A program made the position numbers and the translations under genes. 20,430 nucleotides of DNA from Patescibacteria group bacterium (lineage in GTDB: Bacteria; Patescibacteriota; Microgenomatia; UM-FILTER-40-11), in assembly GCA_023473205.1 (NCBI GenBank), contig JAMCYY010000112.1:1-20430 (forward strand), read 5' to 3'. Numbering within the stretch: position 1 is the first letter of the stretch; every line of letters starts with the position of its first letter. Below, piece by piece: positions 1 to 5,981 of the stretch. Below the pieces are notes generated by a model. The model was not told the DNA's origin, ran no database searches, and saw only the letters and a program-made list of their open reading frames with translations.

Positions 1-61
1 TAGATATAAGTTGTTAATCAACAAAGTATATCGCGAGGAAACGAACATATATCTTTATATC

Positions 62-76
62 GTGCACGAAGTGCAC
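62..76. repeat. Short perfect inverted repeat
   Basis: GTGCAC at 62-67 and GTGCAC at 71-76 surround GAA, with further weak ATAT pairing outside. It lies 13 bases past the stop of the minus-strand gene at 89-328. No T-run follows, so a terminator role is unproven. A partial copy (TGCACGAAGT) occurs at 15771-15780. Nothing else is seen in 1-88. Confidence 0.5.
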
Positions 77-88
77 TTATATCAATTA

Positions 89-328
89 TTAAAGTATTTT
101 GTTTATCTTCCACCCCATTTTCTCTCTATTAAATTCCAACTCAAACACTCCTCCCCCAGTGTCAACTGAAAAATAGAAGACTTTATCCTGGCCAATATTT
201 TTAGAATAAGAAAAAACAGTTTTAAGAATTTTGTAATTTCGTTTCCGCCAGGAAAACAAAAGAGGCTTAATCTTACCTTCTTCAAAAAGAGAAATTACAC
301 GGATAGACTCATTAATAGAAGTCGTCAT
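89..328 (-). CDS. Small conserved-looking protein of unknown function
   Basis: A 79-aa protein with no signal peptide, membrane segment or cysteine cluster. It begins with a short Ser/Asn segment followed by IRVISLFEEGKIKPLLFSWR, then a basic tract and alternating aromatic and polar residues (KVFYFSVD, GGVFELEF), ending with a Trp-containing strand. This all-beta pattern recalls small bacterial proteins with an RPxxFxWRGR-type opening, such as DUF6504-like proteins, but the match is from memory and weak. The ATG at 326-328 has no ribosome-binding site. A TTGACT box lies upstream with the ATG close behind a weak -10. The function cannot be assigned from sequence alone. Coding status is likely, because the protein has a plausible globular composition and no competing gene overlaps it. 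Confidence 0.6.
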   Translation of the reverse strand: MTTSINESIRVISLFEEGKIKPLLFSWRKRNYKILKTVFSYSKNIGQDKVFYFSVDTGGGVFELEFNREKMGWKINKIL

Positions 329-334
329 TAATTA

Positions 335-363
335 AGAATGAACGAAGGAAACCCGAAAGTCAA
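335..363 (-). promoter_or_regulatory. Candidate promoter of the 79-aa gene
   Basis: On the minus strand TTGACT (363-358) is followed after 17 bases by CATTCT (340-335), a weak -10. The ATG comes 6 bases later. The -35 is close to consensus but the -10 matches at only three positions. If real, the mRNA would be almost leaderless. Confidence 0.35.
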
Positions 364-401
364 CGCCTAAAATTATCAGAAGCCCCTTTGATACTTTCTT
401 G

Positions 402-421
402 TCCTGAGCGGAGTCGAAGGA
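402..421. repeat. Dispersed CTGAGCG...GTCGAAGG repeat, copy 1
   Basis: TCCTGAGCGGAGTCGAAGGA lies 12 bases past the stop of the desulforedoxin gene. The ends (TCCT/AGGA) pair but the middle does not form a perfect palindrome. Related copies sit at 7792-7807, 9668-9690 (inside a gene) and 20201-20241 (interrupted by a hairpin). Such short elements are common between genes in many uncultivated bacteria; their role is unknown. Confidence 0.7.
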
Positions 422-433
422 TGATACTTCCAA

Positions 434-595
434 TTATGCCGGTATCTCATCATCCATGGACTTTTGCTCACTTGCCCCGACTAACTCCATATCCTGGCCA
501 CAGCAAACTAAAGTCCCTCCGCCGACCTTAGTTACTCTTACTTCATTGCCGCAGATATTACAGCGATAATGTTCACTCACAGTTTTTACTGTCAT
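434..595 (-). CDS. Stand-alone desulforedoxin-type FeS4 protein
   Basis: A 53-aa protein whose residues 10-39 match the iron-binding N-terminal domain of desulfoferrodoxin. YRCNICGNEVRV carries Cys12 and Cys15 (CxxC), and LVCCGQDMEL carries Cys31-Cys32 after a GGG turn. These four cysteines form the Fe(Cys)4 site in desulforedoxin. The catalytic superoxide reductase domain with its His/Cys iron site is absent, so this is probably a small electron carrier or redox sensor rather than a full superoxide reductase. An acidic tail follows residue 40. The start is fixed by a strong site, AAGGAGGTGA (minus strand of 598-607), just before the ATG at 593-595; a longer reading upstream would run through this site. 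A role in oxidative stress is inferred from the family and from the neighbouring KGG stress protein. Confidence 0.88.
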   Translation of the reverse strand: MTVKTVSEHYRCNICGNEVRVTKVGGGTLVCCGQDMELVGASEQKSMDDEIPA

Positions 596-733
596 AATCA
601 CCTCCTTATTAAAATAATAATACAATATGAGAGAATTATCTTGCTAGATCGCCAATTGGCCGATTCCGTGCTTCGATTTTTTTCATCTCCGCAAATCAAC
701 GTTCCGTCAGATAAACTTAGTTACCCCAAACTA
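596..733. other. Intergenic region with a palindrome
   Basis: This is the leader of the desulforedoxin gene. It holds the perfect 10-base palindrome GCCAATTGGC at 651-660, extended with one mismatch to ATCG/CGAT arms, which could be an operator. The core CCAATTGGCG recurs once at 1238-1247, upstream of the KGG gene. No convincing -35/-10 pair was found. Confidence 0.3.
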
Positions 734-762
734 AAACAGGCAGCCTCATTGACTGCCTGTTT
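734..762 (-). terminator. Rho-independent terminator of the KGG gene
   Basis: The 10-base arms AAACAGGCAG (734-743) and CTGCCTGTTT (753-762) pair perfectly around a 9-base loop. Read on the minus strand the hairpin ends in TTTTAGTTT, a usable U-rich tail. It lies 37 bases past the KGG stop codon and before the desulforedoxin leader, so it separates the two genes. Confidence 0.75.
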
Positions 763-799
763 AAAACTATTTAAAAAGGAGACAGCACCGAAAGACTAT

Positions 800-964
800 T
801 TAAGCATTAGCAACAGTATTTCTTCTCCGGGCCAAACCACCTTTTCTGCCTGCTTCAGCATGGGCTTTAGAATTACCAAACCAACCCTTACCGCGATGAG
901 GGCGTTCCCCCCAACTGTTATCTTGTCCATTTTGGAGATTACCTTTGTCATTAACGGTCATCAT
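800..964 (-). CDS. KGG-repeat stress-induced hydrophilic protein
   Basis: A 54-aa basic, Gly/Asn-rich protein starting MMTVNDKG. The C-terminal part SKAHAEAGRKGGLARRRN (about residues 32-49) is the KGG motif of the GsiB/conidiation-10-type stress proteins, which are small, very hydrophilic and largely disordered. One motif copy is present, whereas Bacillus GsiB has several. The start is set by AAAGGAGGTGA (minus strand of 967-977) a few bases before the double ATG; a longer reading to about 1051 would run through a perfect hairpin and this site and is rejected. The upstream region is unusually structured, with four stem-loops, and a terminator follows. Induction by stress is known for the family and only inferred here. 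Confidence 0.85.
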   Translation of the reverse strand: MMTVNDKGNLQNGQDNSWGERPHRGKGWFGNSKAHAEAGRKGGLARRRNTVANA

Positions 965-982
965 TTTCACCTCCTTTCTAAT

Positions 983-1010
983 TGCAAGGAAAACTAACGT
1001 TTTCCTTGCA
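983..1010 (-). promoter_or_regulatory. Perfect hairpin in the KGG leader
   Basis: TGCAAGGAAAAC (983-994) and GTTTTCCTTGCA (999-1010) give 12 perfect base pairs with a 4-base loop. In the KGG transcript the hairpin ends only a few bases before the AAAGGAGGTG site. It is not followed by a T-run on either strand, so it is more likely a leader structure than a terminator. Confidence 0.6.
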
Positions 1011-1340
1011 TAATCTTTTCCTTTATTGATTCCGCAAAGGGAAACTCTCAAGCCACCCCTTTGCGGTATCCTTAGCCTGCTATTTAGTCAAACGACTTCC
1101 ATAATCGCTTGTCATTGAAAGAAACCGAAGGATGTACCGGACAGGTTTCTTTCAAGAAATCTTCCTTTACTTAAGTTCAAAGTACATAAGACAAAGGGTT
1201 AATCCTTTAATTCTCCTTTGTACTCTGCTGCTTCCTTCCAATTGGCGTTTCGGATAAAGACTCAGACTCTACAAAAAATTAAGTTTTGTTTAACTAAAAG
1301 AAATACTATTGCCAGAAAATAAGACACTAAGCAAAAGACC
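1011..1340. other. Gene-free region with three further stem-loops
   Basis: This lies between the divergent KGG gene and response regulator. Three inverted repeats follow one another. (a) CCGCAAAGGG 1032-1041 with CCCTTTGCGG 1057-1066, extended by GAT/ATC around one mismatch to 1028-1070. (b) TTGAAAGAAACC 1115-1126 with GGTTTCTTTCAA 1144-1155. (c) ACAAAGG 1191-1197 with CCTTTGT 1215-1221. The loops are 15, 17 and 17 bases. No known riboswitch, tRNA, 6S, tmRNA or RNase P signature was recognised. It may be a structured leader of the KGG mRNA or a separate small RNA. Confidence 0.5.
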
Positions 1341-1358
1341 GTAAGAATTTTGTAAGAA
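1341..1358 (+). promoter_or_regulatory. Direct repeat GTAAGAA, candidate regulator box
   Basis: GTAAGAA at 1341-1347 and again at 1352-1358, starting 11 bases apart and ending 4 bases before the -35 of the response-regulator gene. Half-sites 11 bases apart are the usual layout for OmpR/PhoB-family regulators, so autoregulation by the adjacent gene is a reasonable inference. Confidence 0.55.
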
Positions 1359-1362
1359 ATGA

Positions 1363-1391
1363 TTGAAAGATGATAGAAGGCGTAATATAAT
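1363..1391 (+). promoter_or_regulatory. Promoter of the response regulator
   Basis: TTGAAA (1363-1368), a 17-base spacer and a perfect TATAAT (1386-1391). The expected transcription start, about 7 bases downstream, leaves a leader of only some 4-5 bases before the ATG at 1403. Confidence 0.8.
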
Positions 1392-1402
1392 CTCAAAAGA
1401 AA

Positions 1403-2071
1403 ATGAAGAATATTTTAATTATCGAAGACGACCAGGATTTAAAAGAGTTTTTAAAAGAACTTTTAACCGATAACGGTTATTGCGTTCAAGCAGTCAGCAA
1501 AGGAATTGACGGCTTAAACCAGATAAAAAAAACTGAACCGGATTTAGCGATTTTAGACCTGGGTCTTCCCGACATTGACGGTGAAAGCGTTTGCAGCCAA
1601 GTAAAAAAAGATTATCCGATTTTGCCAATTATTATTCTCACGGCTAAGGAAGGTGTGGCTAATATTGTCCGTGGCCTTGATTTAGGAGCAGATGATTATA
1701 TAACCAAACCCTTTGACGGCGATGAGTTGTTGGCCAGGATTAAAGCCCGTTTAAGAAACCTGCCTGGGAATGCAAGTAAATTAAAAATTTCTGACTTAGA
1801 AATTAATCTTCCTGACCATGAAGTTAAAAGAGGCAACAAAATCGTTAACCTCACCCCCCAGGAATTTAAACTTCTCCAATATTTAATGATAAATAAAGGC
1901 CATATTTTAACCAGGGACATGATTTTAAGCCGACTTTGGGATTCTTCACCAGATATTGAAACCAGGGTCGTGGATGTTTACATCGGTTATCTGCGAAAAA
2001 AAATTGATGCTGAATTTCCTCAAAAGCTGATTCATTCTGTCCGTGGTTTTGGTTACATGATTAAAGAATAA
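1403..2071 (+). CDS. OmpR/PhoB-family DNA-binding response regulator
   Basis: A 222-aa protein of normal length for the family. The receiver domain (about 1-118) has the acidic pocket Glu8-Asp9-Asp10, phospho-acceptor Asp52 in LAILDLGLPDIDG, Thr80 in IILTA and Lys102-Pro103. The C-terminal winged helix (about 125-222) has the typical LTPQEFKLLQYL and VDVYIGYLRKKI...VRGFGYMI segments. It should be phosphorylated by a histidine kinase and bind DNA direct repeats. The likely partner is the kinase at 2381-3826, which is encoded on the other strand with one small gene between. There is no ribosome-binding site; the ATG follows the -10 box by 11 bases. The 11-base-spaced repeat before the promoter suggests self-control. 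Confidence 0.95.
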   Translation: MKNILIIEDDQDLKEFLKELLTDNGYCVQAVSKGIDGLNQIKKTEPDLAILDLGLPDIDGESVCSQVKKDYPILPIIILTAKEGVANIVRGLDLGADDYITKPFDGDELLARIKARLRNLPGNASKLKISDLEINLPDHEVKRGNKIVNLTPQEFKLLQYLMINKGHILTRDMILSRLWDSSPDIETRVVDVYIGYLRKKIDAEFPQKLIHSVRGFGYMIKE

Positions 2072-2110
2072 TCCCTTACCTCCCTCTTACTTCCTTTATA
2101 TTGAATTTTT

Positions 2111-2139
2111 TTCAAAGAATCATACCCTGATTCTATAAT
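2111..2139 (+). promoter_or_regulatory. Promoter of the GlsB-type gene
   Basis: TTCAAA (2111-2116), a 17-base spacer and TATAAT (2134-2139). Unlike the regulator's promoter it leaves a leader of about 24 bases carrying AAGGAGGT (2158-2165) before the ATG. The gene can therefore be transcribed independently of the regulator. Confidence 0.6.
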
Positions 2140-2169
2140 TTAGAAAACTGTATTTTTAAGGAGGTAAAA

Positions 2170-2409
2170 ATGGGAATTATTCTTTGGATTATTTTTGGTT
2201 TAATTGTTGGCTGGCTCTCCACCGTGGTCACTAAGTCTAAACATGGCCTGATTGTAGACATTATTTTAGGGATAATCGGAGCTTTAGTGGGCGGTTTTAT
2301 CGCCAGTTTCTTAGGACTTCCGGGAATCACCGGCTTTAATATTTACAGTCTGATTATCGCCATTATTGGCGCGATCATTCTTATTTGGATTGGCCGGCTG
2401 GTTGGTTAA
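2170..2409 (+). CDS. GlsB/YeaQ/YmgE-family small membrane protein
   Basis: A 79-aa, very hydrophobic, Gly-rich protein with three predicted membrane helices (about 3-19, 27-49 and 57-77). The pattern GLIVGWLSTVV followed by the Gly-rich ILGIIGALVGGFIA is that of the transglycosylase-associated (PF04226) family. Members are often stress-induced inner-membrane proteins of unknown mechanism; despite the family name no enzyme activity is shown. The start is supported by AAGGAGGT at 2158-2165. The gene ends inside the 3' end of the histidine kinase gene on the other strand (29-base tail overlap), and it sits between the two halves of a likely two-component system, so it may be one of its targets (inference). 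Confidence 0.9.
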   Translation: MGIILWIIFGLIVGWLSTVVTKSKHGLIVDIILGIIGALVGGFIASFLGLPGITGFNIYSLIIAIIGAIILIWIGRLVG

Positions 2410-3826
2410 GAGGAATTTGAAAGCCAACAATACTGCCCTTACCTCTTTCGCTTACGACTTTAAATTCTCCTCCGTAATGCTTAATAATTCCCTGGCAAAT
2501 ATAAAGCCCCAAGCCAACGCCACTGGTTAGCTCCTTAGCTTCCTGCGTTCGGTAAAAAGGGGTAAATACTTTTTCTTGGTCTTCTTTGGTCATCCCAATA
2601 CCAAAGTCCTGAACCTCCACTTGAAGATGTTTATGATCAACCCCCAGTCTGACAATAACCTTATCTTTTTGTGGAGAATATTTAACCGCATTTGTCAGTA
2701 AATTCATTAAAACTTGGTTAATTTTGTCTTTATCAGCTAAAAGAAACTGCTTAGTTTTTCCTTCCAAAATAACTTTTTCTTCGCAAGTTAAACAAAAATC
2801 CTCCACGATCTCTTTAGCTAAGTCATCAAATTCAAAAACTTCATCATTAAATTCCATTTTGTTGTTTCTTAGTCTGGTTAAATCAGTTAAATCATTAATA
2901 AGGTTAGTTAAAAAATCAACCTTTTGTTCTATCTTTTGTAAATTAGCCACAACTTTCTCCTCACCTGAACCAGCTAAGTGCTTCAAGGAAAGCTGAGCAA
3001 AGCCTTTAATCCCGGCGAGCGGATTTTTTAACTCATGGCCCAAAAAGATTTCCCTTTGTTTTTCAAATTCTTTCCTTTCAGTGACATCAACCACAAAAGT
3101 CACCCCTTCAAAACTGATTGACTTTAGACGTGCCTCACCGACTAAAACTGATAAGCGCTGGCCATCTTTACGTAAATATTCTTTTTCAAAAGGTTTACAA
3201 GAACCATTTTCTTTCACTTCTTCTTTGGCTGCCTCTTCCACTCCCCAATATTCTTTCGGCGTCAGTTCCCGCCAGCTCAGAGTACGGGAAAGCAGCTCTT
3301 CCCGTTCGTAATCCAGCAACTTTAAAAAAACTTCATTAGCGTCCAAAATAATGCCTTTTTCATCCCAAAAGGCTAAAGCAATCATATTTGACTCAGCGAT
3401 TACCCGAAAACGCGCTTCACTTTGTTGTAATTCCTTTTCCCAAATTTTTTTTTCAGTAATATCGCGTAAAAAGACTGCCACTCCATCTTCCACCTTAACC
3501 ACCATAACCCGAAGCCAGCCAACTGCCTTATCTAACTCATAAGAAACCTCAATGTCGCATCCTTGTCCTTGCTTAAATACCCGAAGACAATCAGAAAAAA
3601 TCCCTGATTTTCTCCATCCTGGCAAAGTAGTAGAAACCTTTTTCCCTAAAAAAAATTTTGCTTCTGCTTTGAAGATTTTGGCTGCTGCAGGGTTAAGATA
3701 ATCCCAAATAAAGTCTCTAATTTCACCCTTTGCATCACGGACAGCCTTTAAAAGGGCAAAGCCGTCTAATGAAAGTTCCTGGGCCATCCAAAAACGGGGG
3801 TCTTTTTCCAACAAGCATTTTTCCAT
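2381..3826 (-). CDS. Soluble PAS-PAS sensor histidine kinase
   Basis: A 481-aa protein without membrane segments. An N-terminal PAS-like domain (about 16-125, ending in FLRDITEKK) and a second PAS/PAC domain (about 136-252, ending in VVDVTERKEFEKQ) precede the HisKA domain. His264 in FLGHELKNPLAGIKGFAQL is the expected phosphorylated residue. The ATPase domain has the N box with Asn379, the G1 box DFGIGM (407-412), an F box near FTPFYR and the G2 box GVGLGL (436-441). It likely senses an internal signal and phosphorylates the regulator at 1403-2071. Its gene is convergent with that locus, and its last 29 bases overlap the end of the GlsB-type gene. A possible -10, TATACT, is at 3861-3856, with GTAAGAA at 3849-3843 in the leader; no good -35 or ribosome-binding site was found. 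Confidence 0.93.
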   Translation of the reverse strand: MEKCLLEKDPRFWMAQELSLDGFALLKAVRDAKGEIRDFIWDYLNPAAAKIFKAEAKFFLGKKVSTTLPGWRKSGIFSDCLRVFKQGQGCDIEVSYELDKAVGWLRVMVVKVEDGVAVFLRDITEKKIWEKELQQSEARFRVIAESNMIALAFWDEKGIILDANEVFLKLLDYEREELLSRTLSWRELTPKEYWGVEEAAKEEVKENGSCKPFEKEYLRKDGQRLSVLVGEARLKSISFEGVTFVVDVTERKEFEKQREIFLGHELKNPLAGIKGFAQLSLKHLAGSGEEKVVANLQKIEQKVDFLTNLINDLTDLTRLRNNKMEFNDEVFEFDDLAKEIVEDFCLTCEEKVILEGKTKQFLLADKDKINQVLMNLLTNAVKYSPQKDKVIVRLGVDHKHLQVEVQDFGIGMTKEDQEKVFTPFYRTQEAKELTSGVGLGLYICQGIIKHYGGEFKVVSERGKGSIVGFQIPLNQPAGQSK

Positions 3827-3910
3827 AAGCTTTTCGTTATTATTCTTACCTCTAAAGTATAGCGCACTAACGCAAGCTTAGAACCAAAATATCAGAGAAA
3901 AAACATAACT

Positions 3911-4096
3911 TTAAAAGTTGTCTTCAGCCAGTTGCCCATTCTCTTCCATTTCACTTAAAAGATCTAAGGTGTTCTTTTTAACCTGAGCCAAAGGAATTTT
4001 AGCCGCCTTAGCTGCCTCAATAAAAGTTTTATCGGTAATATGGCGCTTATCACCCTTGTCGTTATCTGGAATTCCGCAACCACAGCAATAACACAT
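3911..4096 (-). CDS. Small Cys-rich (CxCCxC) protein
   Basis: A 61-aa protein opening MCYCCGCGIPDNDKGDKRHIT. Cys2, Cys4, Cys5 and Cys7, perhaps with His18, could bind a metal. The rest is a helical, charged segment (TFIEAAKAAKIPLAQVKKNTLDLLSEMEENG) with an acidic end. Similar tiny MCYxCGCG proteins are, to my recollection, frequent in candidate-phylum genomes and have no known function. The ATG at 4094-4096 follows GGGAGGTG (minus strand of 4103-4110) at normal spacing; a GTG three codons upstream overlaps that site and is unlikely. The gene stands alone between the kinase and the cellulase-type gene, all on the same strand. A metal-binding or thiol role is inferred from composition only. Confidence 0.8.
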   Translation of the reverse strand: MCYCCGCGIPDNDKGDKRHITDKTFIEAAKAAKIPLAQVKKNTLDLLSEMEENGQLAEDNF

Positions 4097-4146
4097 AATT
4101 TTCACCTCCCTTTTTACAATAAATTCATACTTTCAAACGGAGATTA

Positions 4147-4160
4147 GTAAGAAGTAAGAA
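4147..4160. repeat. Tandem GTAAGAA repeat between minus-strand genes
   Basis: Two adjacent copies of GTAAGAA (4147-4153, 4154-4160) followed by ATGA. GTAAGAAATGA here is identical to 1352-1362 in the response-regulator promoter, but the copies are 7 rather than 11 bases apart. It lies between the 3' end of the GH5 gene and the leader of the CxCCxC gene. It may be a regulator site or simple AT-rich repetition. Confidence 0.35.
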
Positions 4161-4178
4161 ATGAGTAAAATTTAAAAT

Positions 4179-5759
4179 TTATTGATGGCATTCTCTGGCA
4201 TATTTCTGCAGTAAGTCTATTTTGTCCTGGCGCACTGTTTGCCAATCATCATTCAAAATCCCGCCCGTATCTCCGGAATTAGGATTCCAACTCCAATAAA
4301 AGCTGTTGCAAATCCCTTTTTGGTCTAGATAATTCACCAAAGCATCTTGCCAGGATTTATCTTTGGGACTACCAGCACCATATTTACCTCCCCATTCACC
4401 AATGGCTAAAGCATTTTTCCCAGCTAAGAAGCCAAAGTGAGCTTCCCAAATTGAAGGCAAATTGTTAGGATAATTTGGATCATTAAAATAATCCTGGCCG
4501 AAAACATCTGGTCCGTAAACATGAGGCGAAAGCACCAGCTTTTCGTTGGGCAGATTAAGAGGATAACAGGCTTGCGGTTCTAAATTACCTCCCCACCAAT
4601 GGGCAATGCCATTATTAGAACAGCTTGGATTATTTTGAATCCCTTCGATAAAAACCAATATCTTGGAATCAGCTTCCAGTACGGCTTTGCCAGCCCGCTC
4701 GGCAGCTGCTTTCCAATCAGTCGCGTCCCCTGTTCCCCAAGTGGCTGCTCCATGAGGTTCATTTTTAAGATCCATGCCCACAAAATTATCGTACTTTTCA
4801 TAACGTTTAGTCATGGTTACTAGATCAGCGATCCATTGTGATTCTGAATAACCCGGAATCGTTGGCAACTCGGAAATCGCGTTACAATCAGGCCGATGAT
4901 GATCTAAAACAAAATACATTCCTTGGTTATCAAGTTCCTGGACAATCTTATCCAAAACATCCAAACTGCTTAAACCTTGTAAATCTTGGTTTTGAGAATA
5001 ATCAATCCCAGAAATTGATTGATTAGCCACGGTATTAGGACAAAAAGGGATTCTCACTGCATTAAAACCAGAATCCTTCATTTGTTTAATCATTTCTTTA
5101 TAATTTCTAGACCAAAGACCGTGGACAACATTATTCGCTGTTTCAAAACCAAACCAGTTCACTCCATTGAGAGCCAATTTATTACTGTCATGATAAATTA
5201 CTCCGTTTTGAACTTGATAACCACCGGTTAGAGGAACATTAGTCGGAATCGGAGTAGTAGTGGCTGTTGGCTGGACAGTTGGCACAAGTGTTGGCGTGGC
5301 GGTTAGTGTCAGTGTGGGGATGGGAGTCGATGTCGGTACACTCGTCGGCGTTGGAGTTAAAGTCAAAGTTGGAGTGACAGTTGCCGTTGGCGTTGTTGTC
5401 GGTGTCAGCGTAATTTCGACTGTCGGCGTTGGTATTAATGTTGGCGTAATTGTTGGTGAAGGCGTCAAAGTGGTTGTTGGTGTCAAAGTCAGTTCTGGAA
5501 AATCAGGAGTTTGGGGAAATTCCGGTGGTTTAACAATAACCATAGTTGGCGGTAAATAGGCCAAAAATTTATTTTTTAACCAAGTAGCCACTCGATTAAA
5601 AATTGAGGGCACTTGTCTCTCCCAAACCGTGGAATTAAAAAAGGGATTTGCAACAAAGGGCGAAGCCGCTTGGGTGGAAACTGCTCCTAACTCATGGCGG
5701 AAGGCAAAAACAAAAGTGGCCAGAACCAGGAAAAGGAAAAAACGCATCTTTTTTGTCAT
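4179..5759 (-). CDS. Secreted GH5 family glycoside hydrolase (cellulase type)
   Basis: A 526-aa protein from the chosen ATG. It has a signal peptide (KK start, then FFLFLVLATFVFAF), a 60-residue segment, a Pro/Thr linker of about 85 residues (roughly 91-175) made of degenerate TPT repeats, and a C-terminal GH5 domain (about 180-526). The acid/base Glu334 is in DLKNEPHG, the nucleophile Glu455 in AIGEWGG, and the active-site helper histidines are in VLDHHRPDC and SPHVYG. It should cleave beta-1,4-glucan or a related polysaccharide outside the cell; the exact substrate is open. There is no obvious carbohydrate-binding module. An upstream TTG would add seven residues, but the -10 box overlaps that stretch, so the ATG at 5757-5759 is preferred. 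For a candidate-phylum cell it would serve scavenging or cell-surface interaction (inference). Confidence 0.92.
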   Translation of the reverse strand: MTKKMRFFLFLVLATFVFAFRHELGAVSTQAASPFVANPFFNSTVWERQVPSIFNRVATWLKNKFLAYLPPTMVIVKPPEFPQTPDFPELTLTPTTTLTPSPTITPTLIPTPTVEITLTPTTTPTATVTPTLTLTPTPTSVPTSTPIPTLTLTATPTLVPTVQPTATTTPIPTNVPLTGGYQVQNGVIYHDSNKLALNGVNWFGFETANNVVHGLWSRNYKEMIKQMKDSGFNAVRIPFCPNTVANQSISGIDYSQNQDLQGLSSLDVLDKIVQELDNQGMYFVLDHHRPDCNAISELPTIPGYSESQWIADLVTMTKRYEKYDNFVGMDLKNEPHGAATWGTGDATDWKAAAERAGKAVLEADSKILVFIEGIQNNPSCSNNGIAHWWGGNLEPQACYPLNLPNEKLVLSPHVYGPDVFGQDYFNDPNYPNNLPSIWEAHFGFLAGKNALAIGEWGGKYGAGSPKDKSWQDALVNYLDQKGICNSFYWSWNPNSGDTGGILNDDWQTVRQDKIDLLQKYARECHQ

Positions 5760-5770
5760 CTGAGAAAAGC

Positions 5771-5798
5771 ATTTTAGCAATTATTCTTCTTCTGTCAA
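5771..5798 (-). promoter_or_regulatory. Promoter of the GH5 gene
   Basis: On the minus strand a perfect TTGACA (5798-5793), a 16-base spacer and TAAAAT (5776-5771). The ATG follows the -10 by 11 bases and no ribosome-binding site is present, the same arrangement as at the response regulator. Confidence 0.75.
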
Positions 5799-5816
5799 GG
5801 ATAGAAGGGGGAAATT

Positions 5817-5916
5817 TTTAATTTTTAATTCTTAATTTTTAATCAAAAACAAATTTAATAATTTTCAAAAATTAAGATATTTATTTAAAATTAAAAATTA
5901 AGAATTAAAAATTAAA
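5817..5916. repeat. 27-base perfect AT inverted repeat between divergent genes
   Basis: The left arm 5817-5843 and right arm 5890-5916 are exact reverse complements over 27 bases, separated by 46 AT-rich bases. Each arm contains a single C or G (5831, 5902). It lies between the GH5 promoter and the first BON gene. It could form a cruciform or a long hairpin in any read-through RNA. Confidence 0.75.
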
Positions 5917-5981
5917 CCATTCTTAAGCAGCACTTACGAATTTATCACGTTTTTGCCTAAATTAGTCTGTACTGTATCCCC

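Noticed and set aside
569..997. Open frame of 142 codons on the plus strand
   Set aside because: It runs antisense across the desulforedoxin start, the KGG gene and its terminator, has no ribosome-binding site, and its product looks like a random translation.
965..1051. N-terminal extension of the KGG protein
   Set aside because: It would include the 12-base-pair hairpin and the ribosome-binding site; the ATG at 962-964 is better placed.
1180..1260. Possible SRP (4.5S) RNA on the minus strand, because GGAAGGAAGCAGC occurs
   Set aside because: The opposite side of the conserved internal loop (CAGG then UCC before the GGAA tetraloop) is absent; the bases there are GCCAATT, and the stem does not close. 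The 13-base match is not enough.
5260..5559. Val/Gly repeat protein of 99 residues on the plus strand
   Set aside because: It is the complement of the Thr-Pro linker of the GH5 gene; the repeat pattern is explained by that gene.
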